64,000 nucleotides of DNA, from positions 62,001 to 126,000 of the forward strand of contig JADKHX010000012.1 in the NCBI GenBank assembly GCA_016721505.1, in the 5' to 3' direction. This DNA comes from Rhodocyclaceae bacterium. GTDB taxonomy: Bacteria > Pseudomonadota > Gammaproteobacteria > Burkholderiales > Rhodocyclaceae. Below the pieces are notes generated by a model, which saw only the letters and a list, made by a program, of their open reading frames with translations, searched no databases and was not told the DNA's origin. Both the position numbers and the translations under genes were made by a program. Shown here one piece after another: positions 8,284 through 17,220 of the stretch (position 1 is the first letter of the stretch; the number at the start of each line of letters is the position of its first letter).

Positions 8284-9263
8284 GTGATTTTGTCAGCGGG
8301 TTTTGGAATATTTACATCACCGCAATCAGTCTGATTAGCATATTGTTTTGCGTACTGTTGTTGTGGTCGCAGAGCACACATAAGTCGACGGGTGGTGTAC
8401 AAACCACTGGACACGTGTGGGACGAGGATCTCGAGGAATACAGCAATCCGATGCCAAACTGGTGGCGCTGGTTGTTCTATCTCACGGTAATTTATTCACT
8501 GGTCTACCTCGCCGTCTATCCCGGTTTGGGTTCGTATAAAGGCAGCTTCGGATGGACATCGACCAACGCATATGACGCTGAGCAAAAACAAGCCGAACGT
8601 GACTACGGTCCAATATTTGAAAAGTATCGCGCAATGGATATTCATGCAGTAGCGGCCAGTACCGAAGGCAAGGAAATGGGGCAGCGCTTGTTCATGACCT
8701 ATTGCGCGCAGTGTCATGGCTCGGACGCGCGTGGTGCCAATGGTTTTCCGAATTTGACCGACAAAGACTGGCTGTGGGGCGGTACCGCAGCGCAAATCAA
8801 AGAGTCGGTCGCGCTCGGACGCGATGCGATGATGCCGGCCAAAGGTTTGAAACCAGACTTAAATGGTGAGCAAATTACTGATTTGGCCAACCACGTGCGC
8901 TCGCTATCAGGGCTTGCCAATGACGCAACTCGGGCAAAGCGCGGCAAAGAGCTATTCACCACCGCATGCGCTGCGTGTCACGGCCCGGAAGGCAAAGGCA
9001 CGGTTGGTTTGGCGCCAAATTTATCTGATGGCAGTTGGCTGTATGGCAGCGCGGAATCGTCCATTGTCGAAACTATCACCAAGGGTCGCAGCAATCGCAT
9101 GCCCGCATTTGGTGAATTTTTGGGTGAAGCCAAAGTGCATTTGCTCACCGCTTATGTCGTGAGTTTGGGGGGCGCGATGGCAGATAACAGCGTGTCGCCA
9201 GCACCAACTGACACCGCCGCCGCACCATCTGCGGCACCAGCGGAGGCAGCGGCAGGAAAATAA
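8280..9263 (+). CDS. ccoP: cbb3-type oxidase diheme subunit III (CcoP)
   Basis: 327 residues. An N-terminal transmembrane pair with TTGHVWDEDLEEYSNPMPNW, then two cytochrome c domains with CAQCH near residues 142-146 and CAACH near 230-234, each with a downstream Met ligand region (MMPAKG, NRMPAFG). It receives electrons from soluble cytochrome c and delivers them via CcoO. The C-terminal 25 residues are a low-complexity Ala/Pro tail beginning SVSPAPTDTAA. That tail coincides with one copy of the dispersed repeat (9189-9210), so the extension may come from the repeat inserting into the gene's end. Confidence 0.95.
   Translation: MSDFVSGFWNIYITAISLISILFCVLLLWSQSTHKSTGGVQTTGHVWDEDLEEYSNPMPNWWRWLFYLTVIYSLVYLAVYPGLGSYKGSFGWTSTNAYDAEQKQAERDYGPIFEKYRAMDIHAVAASTEGKEMGQRLFMTYCAQCHGSDARGANGFPNLTDKDWLWGGTAAQIKESVALGRDAMMPAKGLKPDLNGEQITDLANHVRSLSGLANDATRAKRGKELFTTACAACHGPEGKGTVGLAPNLSDGSWLYGSAESSIVETITKGRSNRMPAFGEFLGEAKVHLLTAYVVSLGGAMADNSVSPAPTDTAAAPSAAPAEAAAGK
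9189..9210 (+). repeat. Dispersed CCAGCACCAACTG repeat, copy 2 (inside ccoP)
   Basis: Exact 13-base core preceded by AGCGTGTCG. It is read in frame as SVSPAPT near the CcoP C-terminus. Confidence 0.75.
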
Positions 9264-9275
9264 TCTGGCCGGTTT

Positions 9276-10706
9276 ATGAGTAATAACGCAGCGCCTCGAC
9301 GAGTTATTCCTATCGTCGAGGTGGCAGAAGATAGTCTCTACGAAGTTCGCCGGAAAGTTTATCCGCGCGCAGTCACTGGTACGTTTGCCAGATGGCGCTG
9401 GACCTTGGTGTGGTTCACGCAGATTCTTTACTACGGCATGTGCTGGATGCCGTGGAATGGTCGGCAGGCCGTGCTGTTCCATTTGGTCGAGCGAAAGTTT
9501 TACATCTTCGGCATGGTGTTGTGGCCGCAAGATGTATTTTTCTTGGCCGTGCTATTAATTATTTCGGCATTTTCACTGTTTCTTTTCACCGCCGTCGCCG
9601 GTCGATTGTGGTGTGGTTATGCTTGCCCACAAACCGTTTACACCGAAATATTTTTGTGGGTCGAGAAATTTTTCCAAGGCGATCGAGCGCAGCGCATGCG
9701 CCGTGACGCTGCGCGCTGGAAGCCGGAAAATGCGGCGCGACGCTTCGCCAAATATTTCACTTGGGCAGCAATATCACTATGGACAGGCTTTACCTTCGTT
9801 GGCTATTTTTCGCCGATGAACGAACTGGTTGATAGTGTGTTGAATTGGCAAGTCGGGCCGTGGGAGCTGTTCTGGATATTGTTCTATGGCGGCTCAACCT
9901 ATATGGGTGCCGGCGTATTGCGCGAGCAAGTGTGCAAATACATGTGCCCTTACGCGCGGTTTCAAAGCGTGATGTTCGATGCGGACACTTTGGTCATCAC
10001 CTACGACACCGAGCGTGGTGAGGCGCGTGGCGGACGTAAGAAGGGTCTCGTCAATCGCGATATCGCTAGCGCCTCCGGCATGGGTGATTGTGTTGATTGC
10101 AGCATTTGCGTACAAGTTTGTCCGACCGGTATCGACATTCGCAATGGCTTGCAATACGAGTGCATCGGTTGCGGCGCGTGCATTGATGCTTGCGATCAGG
10201 TGATGGAAAAAATGGAATATCCGAAAGGATTGATTCGTTACTCGACACAAAATGCCTTGGCAAAACACTGGCAGCTTGGGGATATCGTCAGACACATTGT
10301 TCGCCCACGCATCCTGATTTACAGCACTTTGCTCGTCTTGGTGGGCTCAGCGTTCATTTGGGGTCTGGCCAGCAAACCAGCACTGCGAGTGGACGTGAGC
10401 CGGGATCGCGCATCTTTGGCACGCGAGGTCGAGGGTGGGCTGATTGAAAACGTGTATCGATTGCATGTAATGAATGTGTCCGAAGTGACGCGGCGATATG
10501 CAGTTAGCGTGAGCGGACTGAGCGGCATAGAATTTGTTGGCGAACATATTATTGAAGTACCTGCCACTTCCGCACAGTCGACCACCTTGCGCGTCCGCGC
10601 ACCTGCTGACGGAAAACGCGGCGCACATGTCATTTATTTCGATGTCAAATCTATCGCCGACGAACGCATCAAAGTGCATGAAAAGGCGAGTTTCATACAG
10701 CCGTGA
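9276..10706 (+). CDS. ccoG: cbb3 oxidase accessory protein CcoG (4Fe-4S dicluster, FixG/RdxA)
   Basis: 476 residues, with several transmembrane helices in the first half (the NapH-like CGYACPQTVYTE segment near residue 115) and a ferredoxin domain with CVDCSICVQVCPTG near residue 271 and CIGCGACIDACDQ near 296. The C-terminal domain is periplasmic and Ig-like. CcoG reduces Cu(II) to Cu(I) so that CcoI-type ATPases can use it. It follows ccoP by 12 bp in the same operon. Length is normal for the family. Confidence 0.94.
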   Translation: MSNNAAPRRVIPIVEVAEDSLYEVRRKVYPRAVTGTFARWRWTLVWFTQILYYGMCWMPWNGRQAVLFHLVERKFYIFGMVLWPQDVFFLAVLLIISAFSLFLFTAVAGRLWCGYACPQTVYTEIFLWVEKFFQGDRAQRMRRDAARWKPENAARRFAKYFTWAAISLWTGFTFVGYFSPMNELVDSVLNWQVGPWELFWILFYGGSTYMGAGVLREQVCKYMCPYARFQSVMFDADTLVITYDTERGEARGGRKKGLVNRDIASASGMGDCVDCSICVQVCPTGIDIRNGLQYECIGCGACIDACDQVMEKMEYPKGLIRYSTQNALAKHWQLGDIVRHIVRPRILIYSTLLVLVGSAFIWGLASKPALRVDVSRDRASLAREVEGGLIENVYRLHVMNVSEVTRRYAVSVSGLSGIEFVGEHIIEVPATSAQSTTLRVRAPADGKRGAHVIYFDVKSIADERIKVHEKASFIQP

Positions 10707-10713
10707 GGACACC

Positions 10714-11253
10714 ATGAACAACCCACTTTTGCGCGCCGCTGATAGCGGCCCGTGGTATCGCGAGCCATGGCCGTGGGCGTTGATGAGCGGCCCATTTATT
10801 GTCATTGTCGCGGGACTATTCACGGCTTATTTAGCGGTGGTGAGCAACGATGGCTTGGTTACTGAAGATTATTACAAGCGCGGCTTAGCCGCCAACCAGA
10901 CTGTCAGCCAAAGCGATGTAGCAATAAAGCTTGGCTTGACGGCGCGCATTTATGTCGATTCGCAACAAATGAAAGTTGATTTGAGCGCACGTGAATCAAG
11001 CTTTCTGTTGCCAGGCAAATTGGTGGTAACCGTCTCACATCCGACGCGCGCGGGACTAGACCAATCACGCACCATGGCGCTGATCGATGGAAGTTATTCG
11101 GCAGCGTATCAACTGCCGGCGGCGGGGCATTGGCTGGTACTGGTAAGCGATGAAGCGCAAACCTGGCGGTTGATGGGCAACGTCGTTTTGCCCAGCGCAG
11201 GTGCAACAGTGATTGGATATTCAGGTCAAAACGAACGCCAACAAAAGGAGTAA
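10714..11253 (+). CDS. ccoH: cbb3 oxidase accessory protein CcoH/FixH
   Basis: 179 residues, one N-terminal membrane helix (WALMSGPFIVIVAGLFTAYLA) followed by LVTEDYYKRGLAANQ, the FixH signature, and a periplasmic beta domain. It is required for cbb3 assembly. ATG 10714, seven bases after the ccoG stop and following GTGAGGACACC, gives the normal N-terminus; a much longer frame from 10534 would overlap ccoG and is rejected. Confidence 0.92.
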   Translation: MNNPLLRAADSGPWYREPWPWALMSGPFIVIVAGLFTAYLAVVSNDGLVTEDYYKRGLAANQTVSQSDVAIKLGLTARIYVDSQQMKVDLSARESSFLLPGKLVVTVSHPTRAGLDQSRTMALIDGSYSAAYQLPAAGHWLVLVSDEAQTWRLMGNVVLPSAGATVIGYSGQNERQQKE

Positions 11254-11256
11254 ATC

Positions 11257-11493
11257 ATGCGCATGATTTCTGTTGTGTTGTGGCCCGCATTTTTGGTCGG
11301 TGGCATTGCGGAGGGTCTATTTTTTACCGTCATCAATCCGCAAGAGCTTTACTTATTTGGACACCCAGTCACCTATTCACCATTGGCGACATATTCGATT
11401 GGCTTCTTTGCTTTTTGGGCACTGTGCGCTGCATCAAGCGCACTCACCTTCTTGCTGCTTCGCAGTGCCGAGGATATAAATCGCCAAGCATGA
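11257..11493 (+). CDS. Small membrane protein at the end of the cco operon
   Basis: 78 residues with two predicted transmembrane helices (VVLWPAFLVGGIAEGLFFTVI and TYSIGFFAFWALCAASSALTFLLL). The ATG follows AAAAGGAGTAAATC, a strong ribosome site, and comes three bases after the ccoH stop, so it belongs to the operon. I cannot name a characterised family. Position suggests a role in cbb3 oxidase biogenesis or quality control, which is inference only. Confidence 0.82.
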   Translation: MRMISVVLWPAFLVGGIAEGLFFTVINPQELYLFGHPVTYSPLATYSIGFFAFWALCAASSALTFLLLRSAEDINRQA

Positions 11494-11513
11494 GTTGGTG
11501 CTGGCAAGACGCT
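11493..11513 (-). repeat. Dispersed CCAGCACCAACTG repeat, copy 3
   Basis: Minus-strand copy directly after the last gene of the cco operon; core CCAGCACCAACTC (one mismatch) preceded by CAGCGTCTTG on that strand. Confidence 0.6.
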
Positions 11514-11650
11514 GTTGCGTGCATCGGCCATGCGCCGTGAAAACCAAATGACCTTGACGAAATTAACAAAATGCCCGGGAAGAATAGCTAAAACTGATTT
11601 CAAATTTATCTGATAAATCCTGTGCATCCTGTAAAAGTTAATTAGATTCT

Positions 11651-12484
11651 TTACAGAGAGTTCAAGCGCCGAAAAATCTGATTCATCTCACGGCTTAGTG
11701 CGCCGTGGTTGACGTATTCAAACGTTCCACTATTTTTGAGTTCCAGTGCGGCACGCATAAACGCACCGAAAGCTGCCAGTGCCAAAGAACCGCCGACACT
11801 AAGCCGCTTGACTCCCATAGCAGCGAGCTGAGATTGCCCCAAGTCGCTACCTTGTATCGCCATCATCACATTGACCGGACGGTCGACCGAGCGCATTAAC
11901 ACTTCGAGGTCGGCGCGCGTTTTCAAGCCAGGTGCAAACAACACATCAGCACCGACTTCTTGATAGGCTTGCAGGCGTTTGATGGTGTCGGTCAAATCCG
12001 GCTTGCCAAGAAAATAATTTTCGCAGCGGGCGGTCAAGGTGAATTTGAAAGCTAAACCACGCGCCGCTTCAACGGCGGCGCGCACGCGCTCAACAGCCAG
12101 TTCAAAGGGGTAAATCGGATCACCCGCGCGATTCGTCGAATCTTCTATCGAGCCGCCGACCGCACCTGCTTGCGCTGCCATTCGTATGGTTTCAGCGACG
12201 ACTTCTGGTGCGTCACCAAAGCCATTTTCTAGATCGGCATTGATGGGCAAATCAGTGGCAGCTGCAATTTCCGCGACGTGAGCTATCACGAGTTCGCGGC
12301 CAACGCAGTTGTCGGCCAAGCCGCGCGAAAACGCATAGCCCGCGCTAGTCGTGGCGAGTGCCTCAAAGCCGATATCAGCCAGCAATCGAGCGGTTCCGAT
12401 GTCCCACGGATTGGGCATGATGAAAGAATTGTCAGCGGTGTGCAATGCGCGGAAACGTAGCGCTTTTTCGACTTGATTCGACAT
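11651..12484 (-). CDS. Isocitrate lyase/PEP mutase superfamily protein
   Basis: 277 residues, TIM-barrel family that makes or breaks C-C or C-P bonds in 2-oxo acids. Recognisable segments are NPWDIGTARLLADIGFEALATTS, NADLENGFG (metal and substrate site), GGSIEDS and TARCENYF. The absence of the KKCGH-type catalytic Cys loop of true isocitrate lyase points to the PEP-mutase/oxaloacetate decarboxylase-like branch. ATG 12484 follows TTGAGGGAACC, a good ribosome site, and is preferred over the ATG at 12499. Substrate unknown. The upstream gene is a GST. Confidence 0.83.
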   Translation of the reverse strand: MSNQVEKALRFRALHTADNSFIMPNPWDIGTARLLADIGFEALATTSAGYAFSRGLADNCVGRELVIAHVAEIAAATDLPINADLENGFGDAPEVVAETIRMAAQAGAVGGSIEDSTNRAGDPIYPFELAVERVRAAVEAARGLAFKFTLTARCENYFLGKPDLTDTIKRLQAYQEVGADVLFAPGLKTRADLEVLMRSVDRPVNVMMAIQGSDLGQSQLAAMGVKRLSVGGSLALAAFGAFMRAALELKNSGTFEYVNHGALSREMNQIFRRLNSL

Positions 12485-12520
12485 TAGCGGTTCCCTCAAA
12501 AGTGGAGCAAAGCAGTATCG

Positions 12521-13285
12521 TTATTCTGGCCAGAGCACTCGGCCGGCTTGTATTTCATCAAAAAACCACTGGTGAAAACCCCGAGCAAGTAGCCATTCAA
12601 TACGGTCACCGCGCCAAAATATTTTGCGCCGTTCGAAATTCGATGTCGTGCCTATGGTCTTCATAAAATCGGCAGTGCGTCGCAAGTCGGCGACAAAAAC
12701 CGGATCACGGCGCATCGCCAAAAGCCACTCAGTGAGTCGCGGATATTTTGTCGCGTCGAGTACAAATCCCATCGGTCGCAACGCAGCCAAATGTGGCCAC
12801 AAAGCGAATTCAGCAATCGTGTTGTGGCCAAACGGCAGGGGCGCTGAATAGTTGGATAGCACCGCTTCGATGCGCGCGAATAGTTGTTCCAAATCCTTCT
12901 GCCCAGCTTCTTTTAGCCCCGGTAACGGCGCATCGTCACGCTCGGCCCAAGTCCAGATCGAACAATCCAACAAGATTGCATCCATGCGCACATCAGCGAG
13001 TCGCTCGAGCGCACGTGCTTCAACGCGGGCCTTCAACTCAGCGGGATAAATTGGTCGCGCGGGGTATTTTTGATCAAGAAATGCGAGGATGTCACTCGAA
13101 TTCACGACGCAAATATCATCATCGAGCAATACCGGTACTTCTGCGCGAGGATTTACTGCAAGCAAGCGTTGGTGTTGATCGTGGCTGAGTGCGTCGACGG
13201 TCTCAAAGACCAGCTCCTTGTATTCCAATGCCATCGCCACTTTGCGAGCGAAAGGCGAGAATCCGTTTGAAAATAGTGTCAGCAT
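12521..13285 (-). CDS. Glutathione S-transferase family protein
   Basis: 254 residues. The thioredoxin-like N-terminus reads LFSNGFSPFARKVAMAL, with the catalytic Ser in SPFARKV, then NPRAEVPVL and NSSDILAFLD for glutathione binding, and a helical C-terminal domain. The C-terminal 35 residues (ERRKIFWRGDRIEWLLARGF...) extend beyond a typical GST and are rich in Arg and Trp. It lies 36 bp upstream of the PEP-mutase-like gene on the same strand and may be co-transcribed. Substrate unknown. Confidence 0.84.
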   Translation of the reverse strand: MLTLFSNGFSPFARKVAMALEYKELVFETVDALSHDQHQRLLAVNPRAEVPVLLDDDICVVNSSDILAFLDQKYPARPIYPAELKARVEARALERLADVRMDAILLDCSIWTWAERDDAPLPGLKEAGQKDLEQLFARIEAVLSNYSAPLPFGHNTIAEFALWPHLAALRPMGFVLDATKYPRLTEWLLAMRRDPVFVADLRRTADFMKTIGTTSNFERRKIFWRGDRIEWLLARGFHQWFFDEIQAGRVLWPE

Positions 13286-13393
13286 GAGATAGTCCGCATC
13301 GAATTAAGTGGAGTTGCAAACTCTAGCTTATTTGTCGTGCGGCTTATCATGCCAACTTGTACTAAGCTTTTTCCCTGTTTCGGAGTCTCATTC

Positions 13394-13801
13394 ATGTTGC
13401 CCAAGCTGCCCTCGTCAGCCACCGATCCGGTGAACCCTCAAAAAGCCCGCACCGGTCTTACACGAATTTGGTACGCCACCACCTACTCGGCAGCCGGCTT
13501 GCATGCCGCGTGGTACGAGACCGCGTTTCGGCAGGAATTGTTGTTGGCGATGGTGATGTTACCGACAGCATTTTGGCTTGGCGGCACTTGGATCGAGGTC
13601 TCGCTGTTGGTCACTACGGTGGTCATCGTGCTCATCGTCGAATTGCTTAACACCGGGATTGAAGTGGCGATTAATCGTATCGGTTTGGAGTATCACGAGC
13701 TTTCAAAGCTCGCCAAGGATTTGGGCAGTGCGGCGGTGCTGCTGTCACTTTTGCTTTGCAGTGGCGTGTGGCTGACGGCCTTATATCACCGATTTATTTA
13801 G
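13394..13801 (+). CDS. dgkA: Diacylglycerol kinase, prokaryotic type
   Basis: 135 residues with three transmembrane helices. The family signature ELLNTGIEVAINRI carries the catalytic Glu/Asn, and YHELSKLAKDLGSAAV the second conserved Lys-Asp-Gly segment. It phosphorylates diacylglycerol to phosphatidate in the inner membrane, recycling lipid after membrane-derived sugar transfer. ATG 13394 follows CGGAGTCTCATTC. The N-terminal 20 residues are longer and more hydrophilic than in E. coli DgkA, as usual in betaproteobacteria. Confidence 0.92.
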   Translation: MLPKLPSSATDPVNPQKARTGLTRIWYATTYSAAGLHAAWYETAFRQELLLAMVMLPTAFWLGGTWIEVSLLVTTVVIVLIVELLNTGIEVAINRIGLEYHELSKLAKDLGSAAVLLSLLLCSGVWLTALYHRFI

Positions 13802-13865
13802 CGCGGAGTTGCGAATTCTGCGCGAAAATCTCGGTTTGATTTTTGCTTGATTGAGATTTCCCAAA

Positions 13866-14912
13866 ATGCTTACCGTTTATCGTCGCCAGATTGCGATTTG
13901 GCTGTTCATTTGTAGCGCTATGGTGTTCGCCACATTGATTGTTGGTGGTGTCACGCGCTTGACGCATTCAGGTTTGTCCATCGTTGAATGGCAGCCCATT
14001 GTCGGCACGATCCCGCCATTGAATCAAGCAGAATGGGACGCGACCTTTGACAAATACAAATTGACGCCGGAGTATCAACAAGTCAATCAGCATATGTCGC
14101 TTGATGAATTCAAAGGCATTTTCTATTGGGAATACTGGCATCGCATTCTGGGGCGACTCATCGGCGCGGCATTCTTTATTCCGTTCTGCTATTTTGCGTG
14201 GCGACGCGCGCTGGACTGGCCGCTGGCAAAAAAATTGATGGGCATCTTTATCCTCGGCGGCATGCAAGGCGCGATGGGTTGGTACATGGTCAAAAGCGGC
14301 TTGGTTGACGATCCACGTGTCAGCCAATATCGATTGACTGCGCACTTGTCGCTGGCGTTTTTGATTTTCATCGCACAAATGTGGGTTGCGCTTGATCTAT
14401 TAAATCCGCGCTCGGTTGGTGGTTTTAGCGCGGCCGTGCGTAGTCTGCAAAAGACCGCATTGGCGATGATTTTTCTATTGGCCTACATGATCGTCAGTGG
14501 CGGCTTTGTCGCTGGGATACGAGCGGGCAAGGCTTACAACACGTTCCCTTTGATGAACGGGAATTTTGTGCCGCCTGAAATATTCGACATTCAGCCGTGG
14601 TATTTGAACTTCTTTAACAATATGGCGACCGTGCAATTTGACCATCGCTTGGGTGCGTGGGTAATAGCATTTCTTGCGCCGTGGTTCTGGTTAAAGCTGC
14701 GCGCGAAGTCTGTTGCCGCTGAAATTTCTGCCCAGACGCGACTGGCTGCTAACGTAATGCTGTTGGCGATTGCTGGTCAAATTACTTTGGGCATACTCAC
14801 CGTGCTTAACGCAGTGCCTGTAGCGCTCGGTGCCAGCCATCAAGCGGGATCGATGGTGGTCATGGCAACTTTGTTGTGGGTCAGTCATGCACTACGGGTG
14901 AAGGTGACTTAA
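13866..14912 (+). CDS. ctaA: Heme A synthase (CtaA/COX15)
   Basis: About 348 residues, eight transmembrane helices in two four-helix halves. The signature GGVTRLTHSGLSIVEWQP follows the first helix; conserved heme-ligand histidines are in EYWHRILGR, LTAHLSLAF, FDHRLGAW and ASHQAGS. It converts heme O to heme A for aa3 oxidase. ATG 13866 is the first ATG; an in-frame TTG at 13851 would add five residues. No aa3 oxidase or ctaB gene is near, so this copy stands alone here. Confidence 0.92.
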   Translation: MLTVYRRQIAIWLFICSAMVFATLIVGGVTRLTHSGLSIVEWQPIVGTIPPLNQAEWDATFDKYKLTPEYQQVNQHMSLDEFKGIFYWEYWHRILGRLIGAAFFIPFCYFAWRRALDWPLAKKLMGIFILGGMQGAMGWYMVKSGLVDDPRVSQYRLTAHLSLAFLIFIAQMWVALDLLNPRSVGGFSAAVRSLQKTALAMIFLLAYMIVSGGFVAGIRAGKAYNTFPLMNGNFVPPEIFDIQPWYLNFFNNMATVQFDHRLGAWVIAFLAPWFWLKLRAKSVAAEISAQTRLAANVMLLAIAGQITLGILTVLNAVPVALGASHQAGSMVVMATLLWVSHALRVKVT

Positions 14913-14944
14913 CAGCGTGTGGCCGATGAACGGGCCAGTCCCTT

Positions 14945-14958
14945 ACCAGCACCAACTG
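14945..14958 (+). repeat. Dispersed CCAGCACCAACTG repeat, copy 4
   Basis: Exact 13-base core between ctaA and azlC. The CAGCGTGT half lies about 25 bases further upstream (14913-14920) than in other copies, as if about 20 bases had been inserted between the two halves. Confidence 0.68.
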
Positions 14959-14992
14959 ACGAGTTCGCTGATATCCAAGTAAATTTATTTCT

Positions 14993-15709
14993 ATGAATGA
15001 CGCATTCCGGCGAGGCGCACGCGAAGGATTCTTCCACTATTTGCCGCTCTCTATCGGGCTAATTCCTTGGGCGCTGGTGACCGGCGTGGCGATGCGCGGT
15101 GCCGGATTTTCGGTGTTCGAAGCGATGGGCATGAATATCATCGTGTTCGCCGGAACCGCGCAATTGGGCACATTGCCGCTGATTGTGATCGGCGCACCGA
15201 TGTGGATGATTTTGGCCACCGCACTCGCGCTCAATTTACGTTTCGTAATTTTCTCTGCTGCAATTGCGCCAGCTTTCGAAGGCGTTTCTCGATGGCGCAG
15301 AATTATCAGCGGTTACTTGCTCACCGATGGCGTTTTCGCCAGTTGTTCGCCACGCATGTTGGCATCCACCGACAAAGATTGGCGTTTGGGCTTTTACCTG
15401 GCGCCTTCAGTCTGGTGTTGGGCCTTGTGGCAAATTCTTACTTTGATCGGGGTGTTGGGGGCGAGTGTTTTGCCGACCAATTGGTCTTTGGATTTCATGG
15501 CCAGCATCGCGCTGATGGTCTTGCTGGTACCGATTGTTTCGTCGCGGCCAATGCTTGTGGCTGCCTTGGCGGCTGGGGCGACGGCGGTGCTACTACACGA
15601 TTTGCCACTCAAACTCGGCCTGATTGCGGCAATCTTTGTTGGCATTGGCGCTGGATTCTTAGCTGAGCGTTGGGCTACCGAAAATATGAATGCGGACGCC
15701 GCATCATGA
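14993..15709 (+). CDS. azlC: AzlC family permease, large subunit of a branched-chain amino-acid exporter
   Basis: 238 residues with multiple transmembrane helices. The segment GFFHYLPLSIGLIPWALVTG and FAGTAQLGTLPLI near residue 55 are AzlC hallmarks, as is the LNLRFVIFSAA stretch. AzlC/AzlD (BrnFE) export branched-chain or analogous amino acids. The stop overlaps the azlD ATG by four bases (ATGA), so the two subunits are co-translated. The actual substrate is inferred from family only. Confidence 0.89.
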   Translation: MNDAFRRGAREGFFHYLPLSIGLIPWALVTGVAMRGAGFSVFEAMGMNIIVFAGTAQLGTLPLIVIGAPMWMILATALALNLRFVIFSAAIAPAFEGVSRWRRIISGYLLTDGVFASCSPRMLASTDKDWRLGFYLAPSVWCWALWQILTLIGVLGASVLPTNWSLDFMASIALMVLLVPIVSSRPMLVAALAAGATAVLLHDLPLKLGLIAAIFVGIGAGFLAERWATENMNADAAS

Positions 15710-16044
15710 GCGATTCGCTGATGCATTCCGGGTGGTGGTTATGGTTAGCGTTTGTTCTGGCCGGACTTGCCACACACATTCCGCGCGGCAGTTTCATCGT
15801 CGCCGGAAGCCGCGCAAAATTACCCGCCGGCCTTCAGCGCGCCTTGCGCTATGCACCCGCCGCGGCGCTTGCGGCATTGGTCATGCCGGATGTATTGCTA
15901 GTTGGCGGCGAAACGCAACTAACGAATCCCAAACTGCTCGCCGCGATTGCTGTATTTATCGTTGCCACCCGCTGGCAAAACGCTTGGCTGCCATTTATTG
16001 TGGGGATGGGGGTGTTGTGGTCAGCGAAATATTTGATCACCTAG
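15706..16044 (+). CDS. azlD: AzlD family protein, small subunit of the AzlCD exporter
   Basis: 112 residues, four hydrophobic helices, with THIPRGSFIVAGSRAKLPAG near residue 25 and LRYAPAAALAALVMPDVL, both AzlD features. The ATG at 15706 overlaps the azlC stop; a longer frame from 15670 would only extend into azlC. Works with AzlC in amino-acid export. Confidence 0.88.
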   Translation: MSDSLMHSGWWLWLAFVLAGLATHIPRGSFIVAGSRAKLPAGLQRALRYAPAAALAALVMPDVLLVGGETQLTNPKLLAAIAVFIVATRWQNAWLPFIVGMGVLWSAKYLIT

Positions 16045-16078
16045 CGATCCAGCCACTAAGTGGAGCATCGCAGGAAAG

Positions 16079-16570
16079 CTAATCGGGCCGCCGAAACTCA
16101 CTCTCAATCCAAGCATTGGCGCTAGCTTTGTTCAGCTTAAATCCGGCGCTCACCCGTACCTGCGCCAAGCGGTTATCAGCGGCATCGTGCGCCGCAAGCA
16201 ATGCATGCGGGTCATCTTCATCGGCTATCAAATCAAGCGTCACGGCGATACGTCCAGAGCTGCTATTAATGGTAATGACTTGATGCATCGTCGCGCGGGT
16301 TTGTTGCACCTGACGCTGACGAAATTCACTGGCCGTTTTGACCAGGGTATTGAACGCGGAAGTATCCAGTGGCTTAGGATTTTTCTTGTCTCGACCCATC
16401 GTCCACGGCCCCACCAAGGCTGGCTCGGACTCTCCATCGATGAGCATTTCAACCGCCCAACCCTCGTCATCTTCATTCTTGATGACGCGTGCAGTCCAGC
16501 CATTGTTGCGCCAGAGGCGGGGCTCTTTTATCGCATCGGGCTCGGTGAGGTCGTTGTTGTTCGCTGTCAT
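16079..16570 (-). CDS. Hypothetical soluble protein
   Basis: 163 residues, acidic and hydrophilic, no signal peptide or membrane segment. The N-terminal half contains RLWRNNGWTARVIKNEDDEGW and GPWTMGRDKKNPKPLD, the middle has an RQRQVQQTRATMHQ helix, and the C-terminal part ends IESEFRRPD. I do not recognise the family. It is oriented toward azlD and away from a MAPEG gene, with 68 bp to the latter. Codon use resembles its neighbours, so it is probably a real gene. Confidence 0.7.
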   Translation of the reverse strand: MTANNNDLTEPDAIKEPRLWRNNGWTARVIKNEDDEGWAVEMLIDGESEPALVGPWTMGRDKKNPKPLDTSAFNTLVKTASEFRQRQVQQTRATMHQVITINSSSGRIAVTLDLIADEDDPHALLAAHDAADNRLAQVRVSAGFKLNKASANAWIESEFRRPD

Positions 16571-16638
16571 TCAGAAATTTTCAATCTTTGGTCATCGCAA
16601 TCGGTTGTCAAAAAAAGCGCTTTGGTAGCATCAATGAC

Positions 16639-17058
16639 CTAGAACACCACAATAGCCGCCTTAATTACCAAAGCGGCCAATACCAAGCTCGACAGAAAAA
16701 ACAAAGCGAACCGCGTTGGGATGTGATTCGTGGTGGCTTGAACCAAGCTGTGTAAGACACGTAGCGCGACATAAGCCCAAGCGATAGTCGCTATCACGCC
16801 ACTACCGGCACCGGTTACCGCAAGGGTCATCGCCACGGCATAAAACAAAGTCGGCGCCTCCATCAAGTGATTGTAGTTATCGGCTTTCCAGCGAACATTG
16901 GGTGGCAGCTTGTTCATCAATTCACGCGGCGGCACATCTGAATCAAGCGGTATTTTGTATTTGGAAATCGCGGGCAAGCGCGTCGCGTACATCCACGCCC
17001 ACATGACAAACGTCCACACCAACAAAGCCACCACCGGTTGCAAAATATCGCTGTGCAT
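16639..17058 (-). CDS. MAPEG family membrane protein
   Basis: 139 residues, four transmembrane helices. The family features are WKADNYNHLMEAPTLFYAV near residue 58 and YVALRVLHSLVQATTNHIPTRF near 100, with the conserved Asn-His-Glu-Pro/Ala-type pocket. MAPEG proteins use glutathione for peroxidase or transferase reactions in the membrane. The ATG follows ACAGGAGGAAT, a very good ribosome site. The exact reaction is unknown in bacteria of this type. Confidence 0.86.
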   Translation of the reverse strand: MHSDILQPVVALLVWTFVMWAWMYATRLPAISKYKIPLDSDVPPRELMNKLPPNVRWKADNYNHLMEAPTLFYAVAMTLAVTGAGSGVIATIAWAYVALRVLHSLVQATTNHIPTRFALFFLSSLVLAALVIKAAIVVF

Positions 17059-17220
17059 AATTCCTCCTGTTGGTCAAAGATTCCTGCCGCATAGTACGCG
17101 AAACCACAGGCCAATAAACCAACAGTGCATCACCGCGAGCGGCCTACAATTGATCACCTTGCCAATCGATCAAGGCTGATAGGATTTAACATCTTGTCAA
17201 ATTTTCCGGAGCATTTATTT

